From Halopiger xanaduensis SH-6 (GTDB lineage: Archaea > Halobacteriota > Halobacteria > Halobacteriales > Natrialbaceae), in the NCBI RefSeq assembly GCF_000217715.1, contig NC_015666.1:1996270-2060269 (forward strand): DNA of 64,000 nucleotides, written 5' to 3'. The notes beneath the pieces were generated by a model. The model was not told the origin of the DNA and made no database searches. It was given only the letters and a program-made list of their open reading frames with translations. Made by a program: the position numbers and the translations under genes. This document shows positions 33,644 through 43,070 of the stretch, in pieces. How positions within the stretch are numbered: the first letter of the stretch is position 1; each line of letters opens with the position of its first letter.

Positions 33644-35035
33644 ATGAACCGGATGCCTGGCGGGTTACGGACCGATCAGCAACCGCCGACGGCGATCCCG
33701 TTTCGCCACTTCGTGCTCGCGCTGGCGTTTCTGGTCGCCGGTGTCGTCGGCGGAACGGTCCTGACCGTCACGACGCTGCCCGGACTGTCCGAGCTCGCGT
33801 TCGTCCACGTCGTTCTGCTGGGGTGGATCGCCGTGACGATCATGGGCGCGATGACCCAGTTCGTCCCCGTCTGGTCGGGCGTCTCGATCCACTCGCGCCG
33901 GCTCGCCGTCGCACAACTGTGGCTCGTCGTCGTCGGCCTGCTGGGCTTCGCCGGCGCCCTGCTCGCCGGCGAACTCGTGTGGCTTCCGGTCGTCGCCGCG
34001 CCAATCCTGCTCGGTATCTGGCTGTTCGTCTACAACGTCGGCCGGACGCTGCTGGGCGCGCGGCCGCTCGGCTTTACGGAGCGCCACTTCGCGCTCGCGC
34101 TCGCGTGTTTCGCCCTCGTCGCACCGCTGGGGTACCTGCTCGCGGTCGATTTCACGCGCCCGGCGTTCGACGCGGTGGCGCTCGTTCGCGGCGACGTCCG
34201 CCTGCTGCACGCCACGCTCGCGCTGTACGGGGCGCTGCTCGCGACCGTCCTCGGCGCGCTCCTCCAGCTCACGAAGATGTTCGCCCAGTGGGAGCTCGGC
34301 GCGCTCGAGGACCGCCTCCTGCAACTCGAGCAGGCCCTCTTTCCGACCGGCCTCCTCGCGTTCACGGTCGGACGCGCAGCCGGTACTGACCTCGTCGCGC
34401 AGGTCGGTGCGATGGCTCTGCTGGCCGGCCTCGTCGCGTTCACGGTCGTCGTCGTCCGCGCGCTCGCGGGATCAACCGCTGAGCGCTCGCCCATGACCGA
34501 CCGGTACTGGGTCGTCGTCGCGTCGCTGTACGCGTGGGCGTTCCTGACGGTTCCGGCGTGGTGGCTCGAGCCGACCGGCGAGACGGTGTTCGGTCACCCC
34601 GACGCGGCGAACGTCCTGATCTTCGGCGTCTTCGGCTTCGTCGTCGTCGGCTCGCTCTACCACATCGTTCCCTTCATCATCTGGCACGAACGGTACAGCG
34701 ACCGGCTAGGGTTCGAACAGGTCCCGATGATCGACGACCTCTACGACGACCGCCTCGAGCGGGCGGACTTCGCGCTCACGGTCGTCGCGCTCGTCGGACT
34801 CGCGACCGCGCCGCTGTTCGACCTGCCGGCCGCCGTCACGGTCGGAAGTGCAGTCCTCGGGACGGCCGGCGTCGTCCTGTTCGTCTCGAACGTGCTACTG
34901 ACGATCCACCGGCACGGGCCGAACGGGCTCGCTGGCGTTCTCATGACCGGAGACCGGCTCGAGTCCGAGGAGGGTGCGGACGACCTCGAGGACGGCGTCG
35001 GCGACCTCGGCGATGTCGAGGTTGAGGGCGACTAA
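33644..35035 (+). CDS. 12-helix membrane protein related to haem-copper oxidase subunit I / NnrS
   Basis: This is a 463-residue integral membrane protein with about twelve helices (for example FVLALAFLVAGVVGGTVLTV and LLGWIAVTIMGAMTQFVP). Histidines on helices resemble haem-ligand positions: FVHVVLLGW, LLHATLALYG and LYHIVPFIIWHERY. This is the pattern of COX1-like/NnrS-like proteins, which bind haem or copper. The last 30 residues are acidic and soluble. It starts at 33644; the longer frame beginning at 33572 would add sequence that lacks membrane character. It is divergent from the Cys-Cys beta-grasp gene with 88 bases between. Confidence 0.72.
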   Translation: MNRMPGGLRTDQQPPTAIPFRHFVLALAFLVAGVVGGTVLTVTTLPGLSELAFVHVVLLGWIAVTIMGAMTQFVPVWSGVSIHSRRLAVAQLWLVVVGLLGFAGALLAGELVWLPVVAAPILLGIWLFVYNVGRTLLGARPLGFTERHFALALACFALVAPLGYLLAVDFTRPAFDAVALVRGDVRLLHATLALYGALLATVLGALLQLTKMFAQWELGALEDRLLQLEQALFPTGLLAFTVGRAAGTDLVAQVGAMALLAGLVAFTVVVVRALAGSTAERSPMTDRYWVVVASLYAWAFLTVPAWWLEPTGETVFGHPDAANVLIFGVFGFVVVGSLYHIVPFIIWHERYSDRLGFEQVPMIDDLYDDRLERADFALTVVALVGLATAPLFDLPAAVTVGSAVLGTAGVVLFVSNVLLTIHRHGPNGLAGVLMTGDRLESEEGADDLEDGVGDLGDVEVEGD

Positions 35036-35069
35036 GGCTGCTGAAACGGCCTCGAAAGCCGAGGGCCGG

Positions 35070-35336
35070 TTACTGAACGCCCCCTTCCGATCTCGACCCG
35101 ACTCGAATCAGCGAGTGAATCTTGTCGTAGCGAATGCTGGCCCCCTCGAGGGTCTGACCGTCGAGCTCGAGATAGCCGGGTTCGAAGCCGGTGACTTTCC
35201 CCTCGTGTTCGGGGTCGTCGGACCCGGTCCGGTCGGCCTCCCAGATTTGGACGACGTCGCCGACGTCGACGTGCTCCTGCACGAGTGCTTTGGCTCGCGA
35301 GTCGTCGGCGTCGGGCGGAATCGTAAGCTCGGTCAT
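35070..35336 (-). CDS. small hypothetical soluble protein
   Basis: This is an 88-residue protein beginning MTELTIPPDADDSRAKALVQEH. Strand-rich sequence follows (VGDVVQIWEADRTG, EGKVTGFEPGYLELDG, ASIRYDKIHSLIRVG), which suggests a small SH3- or OB-like beta barrel. No cysteines, no membrane segment. A longer frame upstream (to 35447) is rejected because it lacks the acidic composition of the rest. Convergent with the membrane protein gene. The family is a haloarchaeal orphan to me. Confidence 0.65.
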   Translation of the reverse strand: MTELTIPPDADDSRAKALVQEHVDVGDVVQIWEADRTGSDDPEHEGKVTGFEPGYLELDGQTLEGASIRYDKIHSLIRVGSRSEGGVQ

Positions 35337-35437
35337 CGTCCCGGTCCACGCCGGCCACGGGGGTAAACGCCGTCGCGTCAGGTGACGGGCGCTTTTGAGG
35401 CCACGCGTCTCGGTCGCGGTCGCTGTCTCCGCGAGGG

Positions 35438-35530
35438 TCACTCCCACTGCGTCGAGATATACAGCAGCGCGATCAAACAGAGGATCACGATGACGAACAG
35501 CGCCACCGTCATCACGAACGGATCGAGCAT
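35438..35530 (-). CDS. 30-residue single-span membrane microprotein
   Basis: A short frame encodes MLDPFVMTVALFVIVILCLIALLYISTQWE: almost all of it is one hydrophobic helix, with polar residues only at the C-terminus. The longer upstream frame to 35626 is not acidic and seems spurious. Size and layout fit haloarchaeal single-helix membrane peptides. Support is limited to composition. Confidence 0.45.
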   Translation of the reverse strand: MLDPFVMTVALFVIVILCLIALLYISTQWE

Positions 35531-35625
35531 AGCGGAGGTTCGGAGGGGGCGATGAAAGTGCTGTCGATCATCCGACGGCAGTTCCGTTCCGTCGGTTTTT
35601 GTACGATCGAGACAAACTACCGACA

Positions 35626-36855
35626 ATGAAAGTCATCAAGGACAGCGTTCACGACCACCTTCAGGTCGAGGGCGTCGCGCGGGACCTCCTCGATACGCCG
35701 CCCGTCCAGCGGCTCCGGGGCATCCGCCAACTCGGCACCGTCTCGCTCGTCTATCCCTCCGCGAACCACACCCGCTTCGAGCACAGCCTCGGCGTCTACC
35801 ATCTCGCCTGCAAGGCCCTCGAGCAGCTCAACGTCGAGGGGGCGCAGGCCGAACGCGTCCGGGCCGCCGCCCTGCTGCACGACGTCGGCCACGGGCCGTT
35901 CAGCCACAACCTCGAGCCGCTGACCCACCGGCGGACGGGCCGGTACCACGACGACGTCGACCACCTGATCGCGGACGGCGCGGTCGGCGACGTCCTTCGG
36001 GACCACGACCTCGAGCCCGAGCGGATCGCGGGGCTGATCGCCGGCGAGGGCCGGTTCGGCCAGCTCGTCTCGGGCGAACTCGACGTCGACCGGATGGACT
36101 ACCTCGTCCGGGACGCCCACCACACCGGCGTTCCCTACGGGACGATCGACCACGAGCGGCTGGTCCGGGAACTCACCTTCGTCGACGGCGAACTCGTCCT
36201 CGACGAGGGGAACGTCCAGGCCGCCGAGAGCCTGCTGGTCGCGCGGGCGCTGATGAACCCGACCGTCTACAGCCACAGCGTCGCCCGGATCAGCAAGGCG
36301 ATGTTGCGGCGGGCGGCCGAGCGGCTGCTCGAGCGGACCGACACGGACGCCGAGACGCTACAGCGGATGGACGACGCCGACCTGATCGTCGCCTTGCGCT
36401 CCTGTGAGGACACGCAGGAGTTCTCCCGCCGGCTGGACGAACGCGATCTGTTCAAGCGGGCGGTGTGGGCCGAGATCGACGACGTCCCCGGCGGCGTGAT
36501 CGAGAGCGACCACGGGGCGGTCCGCGAGTTCGAGCGCGAGATCGCCGAGCGAGCCGCGGTCGATCAAGAGTGTGTCATCCTCGATATCCCGGGCCGACCG
36601 TCGATGACGGAGTCGACGACGCGCGTGATGGTCAACGGCGACATCCGCCAGTTGGGCCAGCAGTCGCCGCTCGTGGAAGCCCTGCGCGCGGCTCAGTACT
36701 CCCAGTGGCGCCTCGGCGTCTACTCGCCGCCCGAAATGCGCGAGCGCGTCGGCCGGGCTGCCGTCGACGTGCTCGGCCTCGATATCGAGGGCGCGCTGGT
36801 CAGCGAAGTGCGGGACGGACTGGATACGACACTGGATCAGTTCGTGGACGACTAA
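35626..36855 (+). CDS. HD-domain phosphohydrolase (SAMHD1/dGTPase-like)
   Basis: This is a 409-residue metal-dependent phosphohydrolase. The HD-domain residues are intact: TRFEHSLGVYHLA (H), LLHDVGHGPFSHNLE (HD pair) and ELDVDRMDYLVRDAHHTG (late D). The family hydrolyses dNTPs or other nucleotides; archaeal members are not well characterised. The C-terminal 150 residues are helical and carry no recognised domain. It is preceded by a T-rich stretch and begins at ATG 35626, giving the normal KVIKDSVHDHLQ N-terminus. Convergent with DNA ligase. Confidence 0.88.
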   Translation: MKVIKDSVHDHLQVEGVARDLLDTPPVQRLRGIRQLGTVSLVYPSANHTRFEHSLGVYHLACKALEQLNVEGAQAERVRAAALLHDVGHGPFSHNLEPLTHRRTGRYHDDVDHLIADGAVGDVLRDHDLEPERIAGLIAGEGRFGQLVSGELDVDRMDYLVRDAHHTGVPYGTIDHERLVRELTFVDGELVLDEGNVQAAESLLVARALMNPTVYSHSVARISKAMLRRAAERLLERTDTDAETLQRMDDADLIVALRSCEDTQEFSRRLDERDLFKRAVWAEIDDVPGGVIESDHGAVREFEREIAERAAVDQECVILDIPGRPSMTESTTRVMVNGDIRQLGQQSPLVEALRAAQYSQWRLGVYSPPEMRERVGRAAVDVLGLDIEGALVSEVRDGLDTTLDQFVDD

Positions 36856-36880
36856 CGGCGGCGAACGGAGAATTCGAACG

Positions 36881-38581
36881 TCAGGACCGCAGCGCCTCGA
36901 CCCGCTCGAGCGTGTCCGCGTCCTCGGGTTCCTTATCAGAGCGGACCGCCAGGAATCGCGGGAATCGCAGTGCATAGCCCGACGAGTAGGTCGGCGAGGT
37001 CTGGATCTCCTCGTAACCCACCTCGAAGACGACCGCCGGCTCGAGGTCGACGTCTTGGCCGTCCTCCGCGGCGATGTGGGGCTCGAGCAGCTCCGTCAGC
37101 TCTTCGAGCTTCTCGTCCGTGATGCCGGTCGCGACCTTGCCGACGGTCTCTAAGTCGTCGCCGTCCCGCACCGAGAGTTCGAAGGTCCCGAGGAAGTTTG
37201 CGCGCCGACCTTCGCCCCACTCGGCGCCGGTGACCACGCAGTCTACGGTCTCGACGTCGGGCTTGCGCTTGCGCCAGTGTTTCCCCCGGCGGCCCGGCGA
37301 GTACGTCGACTCGGGATTCTTGAGCATGATCCCCTCGTGACCGGCCTCGAGGGCGTCGGCGTCGATCGCCTCGATTTCGTCGGGGTCGTCGGTGGTCCAG
37401 AGCAGGGAGAGGCCTTCGACGTCGCGCTCGTCTTCCGTCTCGGTTACGGCGTCGGGATCCTCCGCCAGCACCGCCCGCAGCCTGTCGTGGCGCGCCGTCA
37501 GCGGCTCCTCGAGCAGATCCTCGCCGCCTGCGTGCAGACAGTCGAAGAAGACGGGTCGGACGGTGACCTCCTCGCGGGCCTTCTCGACGTCGTGCTTCCG
37601 GCGGAACCGCTTGAGCACCTCCTGGAAGGGGAGCGGCCCCCCGTCGTCGTCGACGGCGACGACCTCGCCGTCGAGGATGACCGGTTCCTCGAGCGTCTCG
37701 TCGGCGTACTCGAGGACTTCGGGGAGGGCGTCGGTGACTTCCTCCATGTTGCGGGAGAAGACGCGGGTCGTATCGTCGTCGGGGGCGTGATGCAGTTGAA
37801 TGCGAGCCCCGTCGTACTTCCACTCCACGGCGGCCTCGTCCCACTCCTCGAGCGCGTCGGTGACGGTGCCGGCCTGCGCGAGCATCGTCTGGACGGGCCG
37901 GCCGATCTCGAGATCGATTGCCTCGAGCCCCTCGAGTCCCTCGTCGCGGGCGATGCGGGCGACCTCGCCGTAGTCGTTCGAGACCTGCAGGGCCCGTTCG
38001 ACCTCCTCCTCGGGGACGTCGAAGGCCTCGGCGACGGCGTCTCGGACGGCCCCCTCGCCGACGCCGATGCGCATCTCCGAGAGGACGAGTCGCGCGAGGT
38101 AGCGGGCTTCCTCGCTCGAGCAGCGGTTAAAGAGGCCGAAGAGGAGGTCGACCTTGCGGTCCTGGCTGCCCGATCCTTCGGCGGCCGCGAGGTCGCAGAG
38201 GGTCTCGTAGACTTCGCGGACGGTGAGGTCGTCCTCGCCGCCGTCGCCGCCGGTGAACGCGCCCAGGCCCTGCTGGCCGCCGAAGTCGTAGCTGGCCGCC
38301 ACGTCGCCGATCTCGCCCGTCTCCGCGAGCCGGTCCTCGACGTCGTCGGCGTCGACGTTCGTCCCGGCTGCGCGGGCGATCGCCTCGTAGCACGCGCTCG
38401 GGCCGATGTCGAGCGTCGTCGAGTCCCACGCGGGGAAGACCCGTCCCTGGACGAACCGGGCGACGATCTCGAGGTCGGCTTCCGCGTCGCGGAGCAGGTC
38501 GGTGACGTGCGCGACGATCTCGAGGTCCGCGGGCTCGGCTTCGATCGCGGCGGCGCGGTCGGCGAACGTGGCGAACTGCAT
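36881..38581 (-). CDS. ligA: ATP-dependent DNA ligase
   Basis: This is a 566-residue ATP-dependent ligase sealing nicks in replication and repair. The adenylated lysine is K255 in EWKYDGARIQ (motif I). Downstream are GEVVAVDDDG (motif III region), EGIMLKNPESTYSPGRRGKHWRKRKP (motifs IV/V) and the OB-fold C-terminal part ending in the PCNA-proximal region. The N-terminal 230 residues form the DNA-binding domain. It is the usual haloarchaeal replicative ligase in size and layout. The symbol ligA follows haloarchaeal practice; bacterial LigA is the NAD-dependent enzyme. Confidence 0.94.
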   Translation of the reverse strand: MQFATFADRAAAIEAEPADLEIVAHVTDLLRDAEADLEIVARFVQGRVFPAWDSTTLDIGPSACYEAIARAAGTNVDADDVEDRLAETGEIGDVAASYDFGGQQGLGAFTGGDGGEDDLTVREVYETLCDLAAAEGSGSQDRKVDLLFGLFNRCSSEEARYLARLVLSEMRIGVGEGAVRDAVAEAFDVPEEEVERALQVSNDYGEVARIARDEGLEGLEAIDLEIGRPVQTMLAQAGTVTDALEEWDEAAVEWKYDGARIQLHHAPDDDTTRVFSRNMEEVTDALPEVLEYADETLEEPVILDGEVVAVDDDGGPLPFQEVLKRFRRKHDVEKAREEVTVRPVFFDCLHAGGEDLLEEPLTARHDRLRAVLAEDPDAVTETEDERDVEGLSLLWTTDDPDEIEAIDADALEAGHEGIMLKNPESTYSPGRRGKHWRKRKPDVETVDCVVTGAEWGEGRRANFLGTFELSVRDGDDLETVGKVATGITDEKLEELTELLEPHIAAEDGQDVDLEPAVVFEVGYEEIQTSPTYSSGYALRFPRFLAVRSDKEPEDADTLERVEALRS

Positions 38582-38703
38582 CGGCGGACGCTACTGCCGG
38601 CGGGAGTAAAACGGTTCTGAGACGCGGGCGACCACCGTTCGCGAGTGCGGGCCTGCGAGTAATCCCTCGGCTGTGCCTCGTGGCGAACGGACTCGAGGGG
38701 CGG

Positions 38704-38710
38704 ATTTAAA
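38704..38710 (+). promoter_or_regulatory. TATA box of the GCS2-like gene
   Basis: ATTTAAA lies 32-38 bases before the ATG at 38742, giving a very short leader. Confidence 0.5.
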
Positions 38711-38741
38711 GGCGGTCGCGTCCGCACTCTCGAGTAAGACA

Positions 38742-40295
38742 ATGCCCGAGGAAGAACTCGCGTCGCGGGTCGCAGACGTGCTTTCGGTCGACGCCGAGGC
38801 GTATCAAGCGCAGGCTGCGGCCGACGCCGAGGTCATCAAGGAGGGAGTCGAGGACGGCGTCTTCGACAACCCCCAAGCGATCGTCGGCCTCGAGTACGAG
38901 TTCTACGCGGTCAAGGACGACGACTGTGCGCTCCGACGGGTGCCCCGGCGGCTGCTCGAACTCATCGGGTTCGAGAAGGAACTCGGGCTGCACAACGCGG
39001 AGATGACGACCAGCCCGCAGCCGCTGAACGCCGACGGGATCGTCGCCCAGGAGTCGGAGGTCAAGGCCCGGCTCCGGACGGCGCTGACGGTCTCCGAGTC
39101 GGAGGGGATGCGGCTGGTCAGCGACGGGCTCTGGACGATCCCGCCGGAGGGCGAGGACGCGCGGACCTACCTGACCGACAGCGTCGAGCGGACGGCGACC
39201 GCCGAGGACGGCAGCGAGCGTTCGATCCGCGTCGCGACGAACATGAGCGACTCGGCCCGGTACCACGCGATGGCCAACACCGACCAGGCCCAGGCTGCGG
39301 GGATGCGCATCGAGGCGCCCCACGTCTCCCTGCAGGCCGACACCGTCATGCCCGAGAGCCTCATCACGTCGATCCAGCCCCACTACCAGGTCCCCCACGC
39401 GGCCGATCTCCCGGACTACTTCAACTACGCGCTGCGCATCGCGGGGCCGCTGCTCGCGCTCGGCGTCAACTCGCCGTTCTTCCCGCCGGACCTCTACGAC
39501 GAGGACGCGAGTCCCGAGGACGTCCTCGCGGACGGCTGGATGGAACACCGTATCAGCGTCTTCGAGACCGTCCTGAACGATCCCACCACCGGCGAGGGGA
39601 AAGTGCGATTCCCCCGCGATCTGGCGACCGTCGACGAGGCGATCGATCGCGTCGCGGGCGACGACACGATCGTCCCGATGCCCGTCGAGGAGGGCGAGCG
39701 GTTCGACGACCAGTTCCCCCACTTCCGGCGCAAGCACGGCACCTACTGGCGGTGGGTCCGGCCGGTTTTCGGCGGCCCGACCCGTTCGGCGGCCAACGCC
39801 CGCATCGAGTTCCGCCCCATCCCCGCTCAACCCACGGTGCGCGACGGCACCGCCTTCCTCGCCGCCTTCGCCGGCCTGCTCCAGAGTCTCACCCGCCTCG
39901 AGCACCCCGTCCGCGAACTCGACTGGCCGGTCGCCCGCGAGAACTTCTACGCCGCGATGGTCGACGGCCTCGAGGCCGACCTGACCTGGATCACCAACGA
40001 CGGCAAGGAGACGACCGACACCCTCGAGCTCTACGAGGACCTGCTCGCCCACGCCGAGGACGGACTGACCTATCGCGGCCTGAACGAGGAGGAAGCCGCG
40101 AAGTACCTCTATCCGCTTCGGCGGCGGGTCCGCCAGCGCGTGACGCCGGCGAGCTGGAAACGCGAGCAGGTTCGCGCCGAGGTCGAGGACGGCGCGTCCC
40201 TCGCCGAGGCGATCACGACGATGCAGCGGCAGTACGTCGACCGCCAGCGCGAGACGCTGCTCGAGGGGAGTTTCGCGGACTGGATCGGCGACTGA
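38742..40295 (+). CDS. glutamate-cysteine ligase (GCS2)-like ATP-grasp-type protein
   Basis: This is a 517-residue protein with GLEYEFYAVKDDD near residue 47, typical of the carboxylate-amine ligase (GCS2/YbdK) fold, then LLEL.. and the aromatic-rich region GTYWRWVRPVFGGPTRSAANARIEFRPIP that resembles the glutamate/ATP site. Haloarchaea make gamma-glutamylcysteine as their main thiol, and the GshA that does this is in this superfamily; whether this gene is that enzyme is uncertain. The ATG at 38742 follows an excellent TATA box. An upstream frame start at 38673 is rejected. Confidence 0.7.
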   Translation: MPEEELASRVADVLSVDAEAYQAQAAADAEVIKEGVEDGVFDNPQAIVGLEYEFYAVKDDDCALRRVPRRLLELIGFEKELGLHNAEMTTSPQPLNADGIVAQESEVKARLRTALTVSESEGMRLVSDGLWTIPPEGEDARTYLTDSVERTATAEDGSERSIRVATNMSDSARYHAMANTDQAQAAGMRIEAPHVSLQADTVMPESLITSIQPHYQVPHAADLPDYFNYALRIAGPLLALGVNSPFFPPDLYDEDASPEDVLADGWMEHRISVFETVLNDPTTGEGKVRFPRDLATVDEAIDRVAGDDTIVPMPVEEGERFDDQFPHFRRKHGTYWRWVRPVFGGPTRSAANARIEFRPIPAQPTVRDGTAFLAAFAGLLQSLTRLEHPVRELDWPVARENFYAAMVDGLEADLTWITNDGKETTDTLELYEDLLAHAEDGLTYRGLNEEEAAKYLYPLRRRVRQRVTPASWKREQVRAEVEDGASLAEAITTMQRQYVDRQRETLLEGSFADWIGD

Positions 40296-40395
40296 GTCCG
40301 AGTGCGGACCGGCCCGGCGGGAGCCCCACGGCCGACGAGCGGCCGCTCGCGAACAGCCAAAAGCGATTAAGTAGCCACGCTCGAGAGTGTAGCGT

Positions 40396-41388
40396 ATGGT
40401 AACCTTCCTCTCCGGGGGCACCGGGACGCCGAAGTTGTTAGACGGCGCTGGGGCCGTGTTTTCGCCGGAGGAGACGACGATCGTCGCCAATACGGGCGAC
40501 GACATCGAGATCGGCGGCCTGTTCGTGTCGCCGGACGTCGACACGCTGCTCTTTCAGGGCGGGGGCGTCCTCGACCGCGAGACGTGGTGGGGGATCGCGG
40601 GCGACACGCACCGGACGAATTCGGCGCTGATGGAGCTCGCCGACGCCGCGGGGCTCCCCGAGGGGCCGCAGTACCTCCCCGAAGACGCACAGACGGCGGG
40701 GCGGGACATCGCGAACTGGCGGCGCTTCTCCGGGATCGCCGAGTTCATGACCATCGGCGACCGCGACCGGGCCGTCCACATCACGCGCACCAGCCTCCTC
40801 GATCAGGGCCACACGCTGAGCGAGGCCACCCAGCGCCTCGCCGACGCCTTCGATCTCTCCGTCGACCTCCTCCCGATGAGCGACGACCCCGTGGCCAGCC
40901 TCGTCCACACCGACGAGGGCATGATGCACTTCCAGGAGTACTGGGTCGGCCGCCGCGGCGAGCCCGACGTCGAGAACGTCGAGTTCCGCGGCTCCTCGAC
41001 CGCCGAGCCCGCGCCCGGCGTCCTCGAGGCGCTCGAAGACACGGTCGTCATCGGGCCGTCGAACCCGGTCACGAGCATCGGTCCGATGCTCGCGCTGCCG
41101 GGGGTCGCGGATTCGCTCGCACAGACGACGGTCGTCGCGGTGTCGCCGTTCCTCGGGGACGAGGCCTTCTCCGGGCCGGCAGAGGACCTGATGGAGGCGG
41201 TCAACGCCGAGCCGAGCACCGAGGGGCTGGCGACCGCGTACCCCTTTGCCGACGCCTACATCGTCGACGAGGGCGACGACGTCGAGTTCGACCGGCCGAC
41301 GATCCAGACTGATATCAAGATTGACTCGCCCGAAGACGCGAAGCGCGTCACTCGAGCGATCGAGCAGGCGATCGAGATCGTCAGTTAG
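40396..41388 (+). CDS. cofD: 2-phospho-L-lactate transferase (F420 biosynthesis)
   Basis: This is a 330-residue enzyme joining the lactyl phosphate group to the riboflavin-derived Fo ring, a late step of coenzyme F420 synthesis. The N-terminal GGTGTPKLL (residues 7-15) is the CofD phosphate loop; [20 protein letters not shown] and [12 protein letters not shown] are family signatures. Haloarchaea do contain F420, so the presence is expected. The ATG of the following DUS-like gene is one base after the stop, so they form one operon. The other cof genes are elsewhere. Confidence 0.94.
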   Translation: MVTFLSGGTGTPKLLDGAGAVFSPEETTIVANTGDDIEIGGLFVSPDVDTLLFQGGGVLDRETWWGIAGDTHRTNSALMELADAAGLPEGPQYLPEDAQTAGRDIANWRRFSGIAEFMTIGDRDRAVHITRTSLLDQGHTLSEATQRLADAFDLSVDLLPMSDDPVASLVHTDEGMMHFQEYWVGRRGEPDVENVEFRGSSTAEPAPGVLEALEDTVVIGPSNPVTSIGPMLALPGVADSLAQTTVVAVSPFLGDEAFSGPAEDLMEAVNAEPSTEGLATAYPFADAYIVDEGDDVEFDRPTIQTDIKIDSPEDAKRVTRAIEQAIEIVS

Positions 41389-41389
41389 C

Positions 41390-42148
41390 ATGTCTGAACT
41401 CGCCTTCACCCCGCCGCTCGCGCTCGCCAGCCTCAGCGGCGAGGCCGACGCCGAGTGGGCCCGCGCCGGCGCCGAGTACGCCGAGGCCGCCTTCCTCGGC
41501 GGCATCGCCCTCGACGCGAACTCGAGAGCCGCCGCGCGCGAGCTCGTCGAACGCGACCGGAACGAGTTCCTGCCCCCGGAGCCGCTCGAGTTCATCGACC
41601 GACAACTCGCCGCCCTCGAGGACGTCCCGATTCAACCGGGGTTCAACGTCCGGAGCGCGACCCGCGAGCCGATCGCCGACGCGGCGCGAGTCTGTCGCGA
41701 CCGGGGCGCCCTCCTCGAGATCAACGCCCACTGCCGGCAGGACGAACTCTGCGCGGTCGGCTGCGGCGAGACGCTGCTGCGCGATGCGGACCGCCTCGCT
41801 GCATATGTCGAAACGGCCGCCGAAACTGGCGCAACCGTCGGCGTCAAGGTCCGCGCCGAGGTGTCGGACGTCGACCTCCCGGCGCTCTCGCGGCGGCTCG
41901 AGGACGCGGGTGCGGCGTTCGTCCACGTCGACGCGATGGACTCCGAACCCGTGATCGCCGACGTCGTCGACGCGACCGACCTGTTCGTGATCGCCAACAA
42001 CGGCGTCCGCGACGACGAGACCGTTCGGGAGTACGTCGACTACGGCGCCGACGCCGTCAGCGTCGGCCGGCCCAGCGACAACCCGGCGGTGCTCGAGCGC
42101 GTCCGTTCGGCGGTGGAGCGACGGCTCAGCGTCGAAGCGAGTCCCTAA
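41390..42148 (+). CDS. tRNA-dihydrouridine-synthase-like TIM-barrel protein
   Basis: This is a 252-residue protein with a TIM-barrel layout. LLEINAHCRQDELCAVGCGETLL resembles the DUS active-site helix containing Cys, and VSVGRPSDNPAVLERVRSAVERRL resembles the phosphate-binding C-terminus. It is shorter than standard Dus (about 330) and lacks the C-terminal tRNA-binding helical domain, so it may not act on tRNA. It starts one base after cofD, so it belongs to the same operon and could act in the same F420-linked context. The family is archaeal, uncharacterised. Confidence 0.75.
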   Translation: MSELAFTPPLALASLSGEADAEWARAGAEYAEAAFLGGIALDANSRAAARELVERDRNEFLPPEPLEFIDRQLAALEDVPIQPGFNVRSATREPIADAARVCRDRGALLEINAHCRQDELCAVGCGETLLRDADRLAAYVETAAETGATVGVKVRAEVSDVDLPALSRRLEDAGAAFVHVDAMDSEPVIADVVDATDLFVIANNGVRDDETVREYVDYGADAVSVGRPSDNPAVLERVRSAVERRLSVEASP

Positions 42149-42252
42149 GTCGAGTTCGACTCCCGTCCGGCCCGTAATTCAACCGGTAACCGCCGCGAAT
42201 AATATCAATCCGGCAATAACTATTATCGGGTCGGCGTGGCTCTGTCCAGGGG

Positions 42253-42657
42253 ATGACGGAACTCATCGAACGGACAGACGAGTACACGATCGAACTGGAC
42301 GAGGAGCAGGGCGTCCCGATTTTCACGTACAACGCATTCGTCTCCGGAGAGGAACTCCGAGATATCGCCCGTACGTGGGCGGATTTCATCGCATCCGAAG
42401 ACGCTGACCAGTACGTCGTCAACACCGAGTCGATCTCCGCACATGACGACGCCGACAAGCGCTGGCTCGCCGAAACGTGGATCCCGGATCTGATCGACCA
42501 CGGTGTCCGCCACGGGGCCGGCGTCTACGCCGATTCGGCGATCGCGAGCATGGACATGGAAGAGATCGAAGGCCAGTTGAACGCGATCGATCCCGACTTC
42601 GAATACCGTATCTTCGGCTCGGACGACGACGCGCTCGAGTGGCTCGCGGCGCAGTAA
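42253..42657 (+). CDS. STAS/SpoIIAA-like hypothetical protein
   Basis: This is a 134-residue protein. Sequence order (EYTIELDEEQGVPIFTYNAFVSGEELRDIARTWADFI, YVVNTESISAHDDADKRWLAETWIPDLIDHGVRHGAGVYA, then MDMEEIEGQL and YRIFGSDDDALEWL) is the beta-alpha pattern of the SpoIIAA/STAS-like group often called DUF or 'hypothetical'. No conserved catalytic residue is evident. It is monocistronic; the strongly acidic surface fits a cytoplasmic halophilic protein. Role unknown. Confidence 0.65.
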   Translation: MTELIERTDEYTIELDEEQGVPIFTYNAFVSGEELRDIARTWADFIASEDADQYVVNTESISAHDDADKRWLAETWIPDLIDHGVRHGAGVYADSAIASMDMEEIEGQLNAIDPDFEYRIFGSDDDALEWLAAQ

Positions 42658-42738
42658 GCAGGAAGCCGCGAGCACCGCGTTCCTCGATCGACCGCTCGAG
42701 AGGAAAGGACTAACGGGCGCGCTCGCTTGCATCCGAGC

Positions 42739-43062
42739 ATGAGCCTCGACGATCTCAACGAGGAGATTCAGGCATCGTACTCCGAATTCGGCGACGAGCT
42801 GTCGATCGACCTCGACCGCGAGACGCGAAACGAACTCGCGCTGCTCGAGACCGCCCTCGATCCCGAGGAAACGGACGAACTCGTCCGGCGGGCGATCCAC
42901 ATGCTCTTTCAGTCGACCGTCGAGACGGGGAACCTCGATTTCCACCTGCGCTCGGCGTACGACGTGACCTACGACGAGTACCTCTCAGGAATGACCTTCG
43001 ACCAGATGACCGGCGCCGATCAGTACCCGACGATGGACGACGAGCGCCGGTACCAGTTCTAA
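42739..43062 (+). CDS. hypothetical all-helical acidic protein
   Basis: This is a 107-residue protein: MSLDDLNEEIQASYSEFGDEL, then helices with ETRNELALLETALDPEETDELVRRAIHMLFQST, and an aromatic-rich end DQMTGADQYPTMDDERRYQF. No cysteine, no membrane segment. It lies just before the degenerate response-regulator gene on the opposite strand (convergent, 8 bases). I recognise no family, though similar proteins occur in haloarchaea. Confidence 0.7.
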   Translation: MSLDDLNEEIQASYSEFGDELSIDLDRETRNELALLETALDPEETDELVRRAIHMLFQSTVETGNLDFHLRSAYDVTYDEYLSGMTFDQMTGADQYPTMDDERRYQF

Positions 43063-43070
43063 CTGGCTGC

